Below are positions 1 to 7,054 of a DNA stretch of 20,504 bases, one piece after another; the first letter of the stretch is position 1, and each line of letters starts with the position of its first letter. The DNA comes from an uncultured Prevotella sp. (GTDB lineage: Bacteria > Bacteroidota > Bacteroidia > Bacteroidales > Bacteroidaceae). The stretch spans positions 1-20,504 of the forward strand of contig USAI01000039.1 in the NCBI GenBank assembly GCA_900552675.1, read 5' to 3'. Both the position numbers and the translations under genes were made by a program. The notes beneath the pieces were generated by a model. It was not told the origin of the DNA. It ran no database searches and saw nothing but the letters and a program-made list of their open reading frames with translations.

Positions 1-27
1 CTGTATTTCAATTAATTCAAAGAGCGA

Positions 28-828
28 TTAGTCCACTTTAACGGGACAGTAGTGATAGGCAATATCGACGAAAGACATTCCGCGCATATAGAAGCTAAAC
101 ATGAAGATGTCGCGAGCGAGCGCCAAGGTAGAATGTTCAGGCAGTGTGAGGTTTGCTATCATTTTCAGTTCCTTCTCGCTGATGGCCCGTTTTGTTGTCT
201 TGACGTATGACAGACGCACATGACAGAACAGATTAGTATTGCTCAGCAGCTTCTCTTCCGCAGCCTTGCTAAACAAGGTGTTGAGCGTGCGTAGATAGCA
301 ACGAATACTGTTTGGCTTCAATCGTCTGTCAATGAGCCACGCCTCGTAGCACGCTATCATATCGGGTGTGAGTTCGTCGAATGTCAAATCTACATCCTTA
401 CGAAACGCCTTGAAACGTCGATAGGCGTTGCCGTATGTACGGGCAGTGCCTTGTCGCCTCATCAGCTCTTTCTTGGCCACTTGTTCCTGCAGAAACGCAA
501 ACACTGTTTTGCATGTATGCTCTTTGCTGAAGGCTTGACACAGATCGTCAACCGTATAGCAGTGGTGGCTGCGTTCCATCCTGTCAATGGTTGTTTGCCA
601 CTGCCTGAATGTAAGGTTTGTTTTGCGCCGTATCAGTGCCAACGCGGCCTTACGTTCGCTTGCTGCAGCCACCACAATCGTTTCAGCCTTCTCGTCCCAC
701 TCGTCGGCATAGATGTGGTAGTGGGTGCTTATGCATCTCACTTTTCGTTTTTGTATCACCTGATAATATAATGTGCCCTCGGCTTCAGGTATTGATGAGG
801 GGCGAAATTTGAGTCTTATTGTTGCCAT
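28..828 (-). pseudogene. Truncated tyrosine recombinase (site-specific integrase)
   Basis: The 266-residue product begins like Bacteroidota integrases: an arm-type DNA-binding region at about residues 1-90 (MATIRLKF..., then HIYADEWDE near 38-46) and a SAM-like core-binding region at about 95-205. The catalytic domain has just begun when the frame stops. The first catalytic arginine is visible in FYMRGMS (R249), but the downstream Lys, HxxR, His and nucleophile Tyr are missing. Relatives are about 400 residues. After DIAY the sequence turns to HYCPVKVD and a stop, unlike the family, which suggests a breakpoint near 50-57. I chose the ATG at 828 because it begins the conserved domain and lies 27 bp from a TAATTTTG -7 box. 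The longer frame from 918 only translates the upstream repeats. It is very likely inactive for strand exchange, unless the missing part lies beyond the window behind a frameshift. Confidence 0.8.
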
Positions 829-842
829 TTTTAATATATTAT

Positions 843-978
843 TAAGTAGGGGTTCAAAATTAATGGTATATAAGTAGGTGTTCAAAATTAATCGCATATA
901 TAAATTTGATAAATCCATTTAAATTAATTTTGAACACCTACTTATGAATTTAATAAATTAATTTTGAACACGTACTTA
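843..978. repeat. Four 22-bp repeats in dyad arrangement upstream of the integrase
   Basis: Four copies of a 22-mer starting TAAGTAGG and ending AATTAAT lie at 843-864 and 871-892 (forward) and at 923-944 and 957-978 (reverse complement). The two inner copies are exact reverse complements over all 22 bp, and each outer copy differs from them at one base. A 30-bp AT-rich spacer (893-922) separates the inner pair. Read on the integrase-ward strand, each forward copy contains TAATTTTG, a perfect TAnnTTTG -7 box; the two reverse copies carry the same box facing right. Arm-type integrase binding sites or an operator for a regulator are the natural explanations, but both are inferences. Confidence 0.85.
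855..862 (-). promoter_or_regulatory. Candidate -7 box of the integrase promoter
   Basis: TAATTTTG on the minus strand fits the Bacteroidota consensus TAnnTTTG exactly. It lies inside the repeat at 843-864, 27 bp before the chosen ATG at 828. The same box recurs in the repeat at 871-892 (883-890), so either could drive the gene. I see no clear -33 TTTG. Confidence 0.4.
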
Positions 979-980
979 TA

Positions 981-1029
981 AAAAAACCTTGCAGCATTAA
1001 GAACAAAACATCTTAATGCTGCAAGGTTT
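981..1029 (-). terminator. Intrinsic terminator after the yitT-like gene
   Basis: A perfect 18-bp stem (984-1001 with 1012-1029) and a 10-nt loop are followed, on the minus strand, by a run of seven T. It lies about 75 bp past the stop of the YitT-family gene and separates it from the integrase region. Confidence 0.85.
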
Positions 1030-1104
1030 ATATTGGTTATAGCAGTGACCCTATAGATGGGAGGTTGTTAGTTGGCAGAGTTGGGTGCTGGTGCGCAGGA
1101 AGCG

Positions 1105-2040
1105 CTACGCATTGTTTTGAGATAGCTTTTCGCGCAGCTCGTTAATATTTATTTTGTGGCGTGTTTTCACACGGTCGAAACCACGGCCATAAACGCCTAC
1201 TACGGCCGACTGTGCCACGAAGGCTTGAGGGTCGATTTCGTCAATCAGTTCGAAGATGAAGGCCGACTCGCTCTTTTTGGCGATACAGAATATCACCTTA
1301 ATGTCTTTCTTTGTATAGAAGCCGCTGCCATTGAGCATGGAGCATCCACGGTCGGCAATCTGGTTAATGGCTTCGCCTATCTCTTGATACTTGTCAGAGA
1401 TGATGAAGAACTGCACACTCTGGCGCAACGAGTTGACAATATGATCAACCACAAACGACATGACGAAGAGCAACACGTAGCCGTAGAGCACCTTCTCCCA
1501 GTCTTGCAGCACAACATACGACGAGGTGATGATAGTGAGATCGCAGAAGAGGATGGTGTGGCCGAGCGACATATCGCGATACTTGTGCACCATGGCGGCA
1601 ATGACATCTGACCCACCTGTTGACCCTCCTGCCGAGAGCCCCAACCCCACGCTGGTGCCCAAGAACACGCCGCCCACCATACAGGCCATAAATTTTTGGT
1701 CGGCAAGGAAATGTTGGTCTGGCGGCATACAGTTTTGTATCATCGTAGAAGCTAAGGTAAATATCACCACGCCATAGATGGTCTTGGCACAGAAATGCCA
1801 TCCCAGCACCTTCAGCGCCACGATAAGCAGCAAGGCATTGAGCGCAAAGAACGTTTCTTGTACAGGGATGCCCGTTCCCCAATAGACGATCGACGCCACA
1901 CCAATGATGCCGCCTGTGGTGATTTGGTGGGGCAACAGGAACAGGTTAAGGCCCACGGCGCCCAATATCATAGCAAAAGTGATGATACCATAGTCGCGCA
2001 ACTGGCGCAAGAACTTACCATTATTTCTTCTTGGATGCAT
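1105..2040 (-). CDS. YitT family membrane protein (DUF161 plus DUF2179)
   Basis: The 311-residue protein has several hydrophobic helices between about residues 15 and 205. It carries the glycine-rich family signatures TTGGIIGVA (41-49) and SAGGSTGGSDV (136-146). The C-terminal cytoplasmic DUF2179 domain (about 208-293) ends in the typical VVGVYGRGFDRVK. The length is normal for the family. YitT proteins are inner-membrane proteins without a settled biochemical role, often annotated as putative transporters. The frame stays open to a TTG at 2091, but that codon lies inside a TAACTTTG -7 box (2089-2096) and would not be in the transcript, so the ATG at 2040 is preferred. The gene is monocistronic, with a promoter 49 bp upstream and a strong terminator downstream. 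Confidence 0.9.
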   Translation of the reverse strand: MHPRRNNGKFLRQLRDYGIITFAMILGAVGLNLFLLPHQITTGGIIGVASIVYWGTGIPVQETFFALNALLLIVALKVLGWHFCAKTIYGVVIFTLASTMIQNCMPPDQHFLADQKFMACMVGGVFLGTSVGLGLSAGGSTGGSDVIAAMVHKYRDMSLGHTILFCDLTIITSSYVVLQDWEKVLYGYVLLFVMSFVVDHIVNSLRQSVQFFIISDKYQEIGEAINQIADRGCSMLNGSGFYTKKDIKVIFCIAKKSESAFIFELIDEIDPQAFVAQSAVVGVYGRGFDRVKTRHKININELREKLSQNNA

Positions 2041-2088
2041 AAAATGTTGTATCTTCAGATGGGTTTTCGTATAAATGTCTATTATATG

Positions 2089-2096
2089 CAAAGTTA
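2089..2096 (-). promoter_or_regulatory. -7 box of the yitT-like gene
   Basis: TAACTTTG on the minus strand matches TAnnTTTG. Transcription would start a few bases further on, giving an untranslated leader of roughly 40 nt before the ATG at 2040. No good -33 element is visible at the usual spacing. Confidence 0.5.
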
Positions 2097-2192
2097 ATAA
2101 TAATAACCTAATAATGGGGTGAAAACAAGCAGAAAATTATACAAAAAGGGTGGGATTGTTTGAAGGGTATGGCTTGATAATGTGATGAAAGC

Positions 2193-2307
2193 CATGAGAA
2201 AGTTGTTTCACATCGACCGTTATGAACACGAGCATCGACCGTTGTAAACACGAGCAACGACCGTTATGAACACGAGCAACGGTCGATGCGGCATGACTTT
2301 CTCAATG
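2193..2307. repeat. 22-bp tandem repeat enclosed by inverted repeats
   Basis: Three tandem 22-bp units (2211-2232, 2233-2254, 2255-2276) begin CATCGACCGTT or CAACGACCGTT and end AACACGAG, with a few substitutions between them. They are followed at 2277-2288 by CAACGGTCGATG, the reverse complement of the start of a unit. Outside this, CATGAGAAAGT (2193-2203) faces ACTTTCTCAATG (2296-2307), so the whole block can fold as a nested stem. No open reading frame or RNA family is recognised here. It lies in the 725-bp gene-free interval 2041-2765, whose other contents are the yitT promoter, the REP-like cluster and a terminator. Confidence 0.8.
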
Positions 2308-2400
2308 CTTTTCCGCGATTTTTGACATGCTTTCGCACAACATTCACAAGGTTTTCAGGCCGCTATTACCATTATATCAGTGAACAGATATTTTAAGTTT

Positions 2401-2536
2401 GGGTGTTGGAGGACGGGGCACGGAGACCACCGTCCTACTTTAAGATACCCTGGCTTCTCTTTATACTTGGCGTTGTTATTATAAAACAGGTAACCTTAGT
2501 AGGACGGTGGCCTCCGTGCCACGTCCTCCAACACCC
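2401..2536. repeat. REP/BIME-like inverted repeat
   Basis: A 39-bp arm at 2401-2439 is matched in inverted orientation at 2498-2536 with two mismatches, leaving a 58-bp loop. Each arm itself contains a short imperfect palindrome built on AGGACGG and CCGTCCT. Nested palindromes in alternating orientation between genes resemble bacterial REP/BIME elements. The sequence is intergenic and shows no coding constraint. Confidence 0.8.
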
Positions 2537-2597
2537 ATCATTTCTATCATCATTATTCTCTTCATTATTCTTTATTGGAGGACATAACGCTTCTCAG

Positions 2598-2679
2598 GGA
2601 GGACGGGGCACGGAGACCACCGTCCTACTTTAAGATACCCTGGCTACTCTTTATCTTGGCGTTGTTATTATAAAACAGG
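2598..2679. repeat. Direct duplication of the REP-like unit
   Basis: This 82-bp stretch repeats 2408-2490 (83 bp) in the same orientation with one substitution and one single-base deletion. It includes the AGGACGG/CCGTCCT palindrome and the tail that ends in ATAAAACAGG. The near identity implies a recent duplication or active maintenance by a mobilising enzyme. It ends 14 bp before the A-run of the next terminator. Confidence 0.85.
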
Positions 2680-2692
2680 AGTGATTTGGGAT

Positions 2693-2739
2693 AAAAAAAA
2701 CGTCCTCTGTTCTTGACAATAGCCGAACAGAGGACGTTT
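2693..2739 (-). terminator. Intrinsic terminator of the PpiD-like gene
   Basis: A perfect 15-bp stem (2698-2712 with 2725-2739) with a 12-nt loop is followed on the minus strand by eight T. It begins 26 bp after the stop codon at 2766 and closes the minus-strand envelope block. Confidence 0.9.
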
Positions 2740-2765
2740 GTTAAATGTATATTGCTACTTCTTAA

Positions 2766-4907
2766 TTAGAAGAAGAGGTAGCGGTTATCAACAACGTTTG
2801 CGTTGAGGTAGAGCTCGTTCATGAAGTTGCCAGCATCCTGCATAGCCTTCTGACGCAACTTCTGCTCTTCAGCTTTCTCGTCGAACTTAGCAGGACGGTT
2901 GGTCTTGTTTGTTACGGTAAACACGTAAACGCCAGCGTTACCCTTAACAGGATGTGCTACAAACTTGCCCTTAGCGGTAGCTGCTACAGCACCGCTGAGT
3001 GCGGGCTCGCTTGCACCCGTTGCGGGGATGAAGGCGGGAGCAGCAAAGGTTACCTGTTTTACAGGTGCCACGATAGCGCCCTTGGCTTTAGCAGCCTGAA
3101 CAGTTTTCACACCATTGAGTTTTGCCATCAGCATTTCGGCCTTCTTATCTTTCATCACCTCAGCCTTAACTATTTCCTTTACCTGAGCATCTTCAAGGGG
3201 AGCAAAGCCCTTCTTGCGGATGTTGTCAAGCACTACAACCAAGAGGTGGTTGTTGTCGCCACATTCGTACATGGGCGATACAGCACCCTGCTTAGCCTCG
3301 AACAGCCACTTCATAGCCTCGCGGGTAGAGTGGATGCCAGCAAGATAGTGCTCGCTGGTGGTAATGTTGTTGCGCTCTTGAACGGTATAACCTGAAGCCT
3401 TGGCGTTCTTTACGATAGCGTCGGCAGTTTGGTTAGCGCTAACAAAGGCGCTGAACTTGTTGTAAGCAGCCGAGTAGGTTTCGCGTGAGAACTCGATGTT
3501 CTTCTTCACGACAGCAGCCACATACTTGTTGATCATGTTCTTGCGGTCGAGCACCTGAACAACGAGCTGGCCCTGTGTGAGGTTGATAACGCGCACCTCG
3601 TTTACAGCCATTGTGTTGAGTGCAGTGATATAGCTCTTGGTGTTTGTATCGAGCGAGGGAGCGCTCTGATACTGACGTGTGGTCATCCATGACTTCTCGC
3701 CTCCCTGTCCGTACTTCTTAGCAACAACCTCAAAGTCGGCACCACCCTTGATGGCAGTGTAGATAGAGTCGGCAGTTTTCTTTGAAGCAGCGGCATCGGC
3801 ATTAACTACCTGGATGGCGCGGAACTGAATTGAATCGGGCAACTGCTGCTTAGAGATGAGCTTGATTACGTTCAAGCTGTTGTCAAACTTGCTCTCGATA
3901 ACGCCTGTAGTGCTGCCTACAGCCATTGAGTCGAGACGACCAGCGATGTCGTATGTGAAAGCATCTTTGCCTACGGGCACACCCAGATAAGACACGAGCG
4001 ATGCACTCTTTGATACAACGGTAGAGGGGTCGGTAGCGGTAGCCAGCTCAGTAGCGTAGCCCTTCATCTGAGCGTTCAAGGCAGCTACGTCTTTAGCAGA
4101 AGCCTTTACCTCGATGTCGACATACTTGATGTCGCGGCCCTCAACAAACTGACGGAAGCGGGGCTTCATCTCAGCATACTTAGCCTTGAGGTCGGCATCG
4201 GTGATGGTAACCTTGTTGTCGGCAATGCTTGAGTAAGGCATTGCGGCGAGCTGAATTTCGCTCTCCTGGTTCTGATCGTTGAAAGCCATCTTAGCCTCTA
4301 CCTTGTTTGACAGGAAGCAGTGTGCGAAGAGCGACTGATACTTCTGTGCGAGGAGCTGCTGACGGATGGTCTTCTCCATGAAGGTCCAGTATTTGTAAAC
4401 CGACTCGTACTGCTTTGCCATCTGCGGGTTGGTGTTCTGCTGTGCCTTATAGTCGGCGATGAACTTCTGCAGTGCGCTGGCATCGAAGCGACCTGTCTGA
4501 CGGTTTACGAAGGGTGTGCTAAGAAGCATGGGGTTTGTGCCCTCGGAGAGCATGTTCTTCATTTCCTGATCAGTAACGGTGATACCCACCTTTTCAGCCT
4601 GATCGGCAACAATTTTGCTCTGTACATACTGACCCCAAACCATGTCTCTTACACGGTTGAGCTCTTCTTCGTTAAGGTTTTCTTGACCTTGCTGCATCTT
4701 GAGCACTTCGGTGTACTCTTCAACAAGGTTTTGGAAGTCTTGATAATTGACTTTTTCTCCTAACACTTCGCCGATTTGCTGACGCTGATCGTTGTGCATA
4801 TACTCGCACGAGCGGAAGCCTTCTTCGGCAATGAAAGCAAAGAGACCCAAACCGATGATACCGATAAGGATGGCACCTTTGCTTCTGATTTTTCCTAATG
4901 CTGCCAT
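2766..4907 (-). CDS. PpiD/SurA-like peptidylprolyl isomerase, membrane-anchored periplasmic chaperone
   Basis: The 713-residue protein has one N-terminal membrane helix (about residues 11-27) after a short basic start, so the bulk should face the periplasm. A SurA_N-like helical region covers about 35-210, ending near QKYQSLFAHCFLSNKVEAKMAF. A parvulin-type (rotamase) region runs from about 357 to 460 (IQFRAIQVV, then GGADFEVVAKKYGQGGEKSWM), followed by a second alpha/beta part. This layout and length match Bacteroidota PpiD homologues, which assist newly exported envelope proteins near the Sec translocon. Catalytic isomerase residues cannot be confirmed by eye, and many PpiD parvulin domains are inactive. 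It is last in the minus-strand block, 173 bp after the CNNM gene, with its own candidate promoter and a strong terminator. Confidence 0.88.
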   Translation of the reverse strand: MAALGKIRSKGAILIGIIGLGLFAFIAEEGFRSCEYMHNDQRQQIGEVLGEKVNYQDFQNLVEEYTEVLKMQQGQENLNEEELNRVRDMVWGQYVQSKIVADQAEKVGITVTDQEMKNMLSEGTNPMLLSTPFVNRQTGRFDASALQKFIADYKAQQNTNPQMAKQYESVYKYWTFMEKTIRQQLLAQKYQSLFAHCFLSNKVEAKMAFNDQNQESEIQLAAMPYSSIADNKVTITDADLKAKYAEMKPRFRQFVEGRDIKYVDIEVKASAKDVAALNAQMKGYATELATATDPSTVVSKSASLVSYLGVPVGKDAFTYDIAGRLDSMAVGSTTGVIESKFDNSLNVIKLISKQQLPDSIQFRAIQVVNADAAASKKTADSIYTAIKGGADFEVVAKKYGQGGEKSWMTTRQYQSAPSLDTNTKSYITALNTMAVNEVRVINLTQGQLVVQVLDRKNMINKYVAAVVKKNIEFSRETYSAAYNKFSAFVSANQTADAIVKNAKASGYTVQERNNITTSEHYLAGIHSTREAMKWLFEAKQGAVSPMYECGDNNHLLVVVLDNIRKKGFAPLEDAQVKEIVKAEVMKDKKAEMLMAKLNGVKTVQAAKAKGAIVAPVKQVTFAAPAFIPATGASEPALSGAVAATAKGKFVAHPVKGNAGVYVFTVTNKTNRPAKFDEKAEEQKLRQKAMQDAGNFMNELYLNANVVDNRYLFF

Positions 4908-4961
4908 TACTTTTTTATTATTTTTGTTTTTAATTTTTGTTTCTTTTTTCGCAATAGATGT

Positions 4962-4999
4962 AGCGCCAGCTGCTTAGCGAGCCTCGTGGCAGAGGCGCT
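4962..4999 (-). promoter_or_regulatory. Possible hairpin in the leader of the PpiD-like gene
   Basis: GCCTC (4981-4985) can pair with GAGGC (4992-4996) across a 6-nt loop, supported by AGC/GCT outside it. Alternatively AGCGCC (4962-4967) can pair with GGCGCT (4994-4999). Both structures share the same 3' bases and lie between the candidate promoter and the start codon at 4907. There is no T-run after it, so it is not a terminator. A regulatory role is only a guess. Confidence 0.3.
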
Positions 5000-5027
5000 G
5001 CTATGTAACACGCGCATAAAATGCGTA

Positions 5028-5035
5028 CAAAAATA
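5028..5035 (-). promoter_or_regulatory. -7 box of the PpiD-like gene
   Basis: TATTTTTG on the minus strand matches TAnnTTTG. TTTG occurs upstream at about 12 bp spacing, shorter than the usual 19-21 bp, so the -33 element is not convincing. Transcription from here would give a leader of about 115 nt. Confidence 0.45.
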
Positions 5036-5080
5036 CTAATTTATTACCAAACAAGGGCATGTTTCTTCTGAAAAGTGATG

Positions 5081-6349
5081 TTATTCGCCCACTTTTAGTT
5101 TCACAAGCTCAATTTTGGTCATTGTATTCTTGATTATTCGGAACTGGAAGTGCCCTATCTTCACCACCTCGTTCAGTTTGGGGAAGCTTTGATATTCGTG
5201 CAAGATCAGTCCGCCAATGGTCATATACTCGTCGCTTTCAGGCAAGTCGAGGTCAAACATATCGTTCACCTTGTCGATCTCGAGGCGAGCTGAGAGCACA
5301 TACTCGTTATCGGCTACCTGTTTGGCAATATAGTTTGAACTGTCGTGCTCGTCTTCAATATCGCCAAATATCTCTTCAACGATATCTTCGAGCGAGACGA
5401 TGCCACTGGTACCACCAAACTCGTCGACCACTACGCCCAGGCTTTTCTTTTGCTGCAAGAAGATGTGCATAAGCTTTTGCGCCATCATGGTTTCGGGCAC
5501 AAAGGGCATGGTGTTGATGTGGTCTTTCCAGGTGTCGGGGTTGCGGAACATCTCTGAACTATGTATATAGCCTATGATATGGTCGATGTCTTCGCGATAA
5601 ACAATAATTTTTGAGTTGCCACTTTCAACAAACTTCTGCATCAGCTGTGCAGTGGTGCAGTCGTCAACATCGACGGCATGTATCTCGGTGCGGGGCACCA
5701 TACAGTCGCGCACCTTGGTTTCAGAAAAGTCGAGGGCGTTTTGAAATATCTTTACCTCGTCTTCAATATCGTCGTCGTTCTCGGCATTATCAATGCTCGA
5801 CTGCACAAGGTAGTCGAGGTCGACCTTTGAGAAGCCTTCGTCGTCGTTCTCCTTATTCATGTGTATGCCTACAACGCGCAACAAACATTTTGACAAGAAG
5901 GTAGAGAAGCGACTGATGGGCCATAGCACAACATAAAAGAAATAGGCTATAGGTGAGAACACCGACAACAGCCGGTTTGCATTGTTTTTGAACAACGACT
6001 TGGGCAAAAACTCGCCCGTAAACAAGATAATGAGGGTTGAGAGCAAGGTGTCGGCCGTTACGGTAAAGCCAGCATCCATGCCACTGAAGATGGTGCTATC
6101 GAAAAATTTAGCGATAAGGATGCCATAGATGACCAACACAATATTGTTGCCCACCAGCATGGTGCTAACGAAGCCGTTAGGATGTTTGTAGAATACAGTT
6201 ATCAAGCGCTGGGTGAGACCGTTACGGTCTTTATCCATCTCGGCCAGCATACGATTGCTCGACACAAAGGCTATCTCCATTCCTGAAAAGAATGCAGACA
6301 ACACCATGGTAACTAAAATGCCTATTATAAGCGGTATATCTGTTTCCAA
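5081..6349 (-). CDS. CNNM/CorC (HlyC) family membrane protein with CBS pair
   Basis: The 422-residue protein has an N-terminal CNNM (DUF21) membrane domain (about 1-160, with SAFFSGMEIAFVSSN at 18-32 and TGEFLPKSLF at 111-120). It is followed by two CBS domains (about 213-335, with MVPRTEIHAVD at 217-227 and VVDEFGGTSGIVSLEDIVEE at 307-326) and a CorC_HlyC domain (about 345-420). Family members are linked to magnesium/cobalt efflux; in Bacteroidota a relative is GldE of gliding species. The old name hemolysin is not evidence of lysis. The start appears to be TTG: the next ATG (residue 15) would cut into the first helix, and no in-frame ATG exists upstream before a stop. It follows the lptC stop by 21 bp, so it is cotranscribed. 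Confidence 0.88.
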   Translation of the reverse strand: METDIPLIIGILVTMVLSAFFSGMEIAFVSSNRMLAEMDKDRNGLTQRLITVFYKHPNGFVSTMLVGNNIVLVIYGILIAKFFDSTIFSGMDAGFTVTADTLLSTLIILFTGEFLPKSLFKNNANRLLSVFSPIAYFFYVVLWPISRFSTFLSKCLLRVVGIHMNKENDDEGFSKVDLDYLVQSSIDNAENDDDIEDEVKIFQNALDFSETKVRDCMVPRTEIHAVDVDDCTTAQLMQKFVESGNSKIIVYREDIDHIIGYIHSSEMFRNPDTWKDHINTMPFVPETMMAQKLMHIFLQQKKSLGVVVDEFGGTSGIVSLEDIVEEIFGDIEDEHDSSNYIAKQVADNEYVLSARLEIDKVNDMFDLDLPESDEYMTIGGLILHEYQSFPKLNEVVKIGHFQFRIIKNTMTKIELVKLKVGE

Positions 6350-6370
6350 AGTATAGAATTTAAAATAATA

Positions 6371-7054
6371 TCATCTTGTGTTTTTGGGGAACGGAGCTAC
6401 CTGCGGACGAAGTTTAGCCTTTACCGTGTCGGGGGCTGTGGTGATTGTGTCGCCACTGCCTGAGAGGTCGCTCTTTTCAAATGATCCTTTGCTGTTTGAC
6501 ACATAGTAGCGTGTCATGCGCTCGTCGCTACGAAAATAGGCGCCTTCGAGGGTGCGTTCGGGAGTAACGAGACGCGAGAACACGTTTGAATAAAGTTCGT
6601 GGGCGTTTTCGTCCCAAAACAGTTGCTCGCTGCTGAAACGCAAGCCGTCTTTTGTGAGCACACGCACACGGCTACGCAGTTCCCACAGCTTCTTTTGGTC
6701 GTAATAGTAGGCAGTGTCGCACTGTATGTACGACTGCACATGAAACTTTTCGTCGAACTGTTCGAGGAACAAGCCCTTATCAAAAATCCAGCGCGAGGGG
6801 TTGCGCTTTTCGTTCACCTCCCAGCGCTCGGTAATGATACGATATTTCATCACACCCGAGTCGGAAATCAAAGTGTTTACCCCAAAACTGGTCATCATGG
6901 CCACCGAGTCGCGGTCATGGATAGCAGAAGCAGTATGCTCTTTCTGCTCCTGGCACGACACTGCGAGCAAGAAGCAGAAAGAGCATAACAACCCAGCAGC
7001 AGCGTGCTGGAGCGAAGAATGTATGTATGTGTTACGTTTCGTTTTCACAATCAT
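6371..7054 (-). CDS. lptC: LPS export protein LptC (lipoprotein)
   Basis: The 227-residue protein starts with a signal peptide and a lipobox, LLAVSC, with Cys34 as the predicted lipidated residue. The rest resembles Bacteroidota LptC: SFGVNTLISDSGVMKYRIITE near 55-75, RWIFDKGLFLEQFDEKFHV, KLWELRSRVRV, SEQLFWDENAHELYSN, and a closing segment ending NSKGSFEKSD. LptC is the periplasmic part of the Lpt bridge that receives lipopolysaccharide from LptB2FG and passes it to LptA. Enterobacterial LptC has a membrane helix instead, so lipidation is a lineage feature and makes the protein a potential substrate for N-acylation. Its ATG overlaps the stop of the preceding barrel gene by one base (TAATG), which suggests translational coupling. 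Confidence 0.85.
   Translation of the reverse strand: MIVKTKRNTYIHSSLQHAAAGLLCSFCFLLAVSCQEQKEHTASAIHDRDSVAMMTSFGVNTLISDSGVMKYRIITERWEVNEKRNPSRWIFDKGLFLEQFDEKFHVQSYIQCDTAYYYDQKKLWELRSRVRVLTKDGLRFSSEQLFWDENAHELYSNVFSRLVTPERTLEGAYFRSDERMTRYYVSNSKGSFEKSDLSGSGDTITTAPDTVKAKLRPQVAPFPKNTR

Noticed and set aside
829..918. N-terminal extension of the integrase
   Set aside because: The extra 30 residues are translated from the 22-bp repeats, and the family domain starts at the ATG at 828.
2041..2091. N-terminal extension of the YitT-like protein from a TTG at 2091
   Set aside because: The TTG is part of the -7 box TAACTTTG, so it would precede the transcription start.
2211..2276. A CRISPR array
   Set aside because: The 22-bp units are directly adjacent with no spacers, and there are no cas genes nearby.
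2403..2633. A 76-codon plus-strand open frame in the gene-free interval
   Set aside because: It runs through the inverted and direct repeats, so its residues reflect the palindromes and not a conserved protein.
5081..6349. Hemolysin
   Set aside because: The name is historical for this CNNM/CBS/CorC architecture; nothing in the sequence supports a pore-forming toxin.
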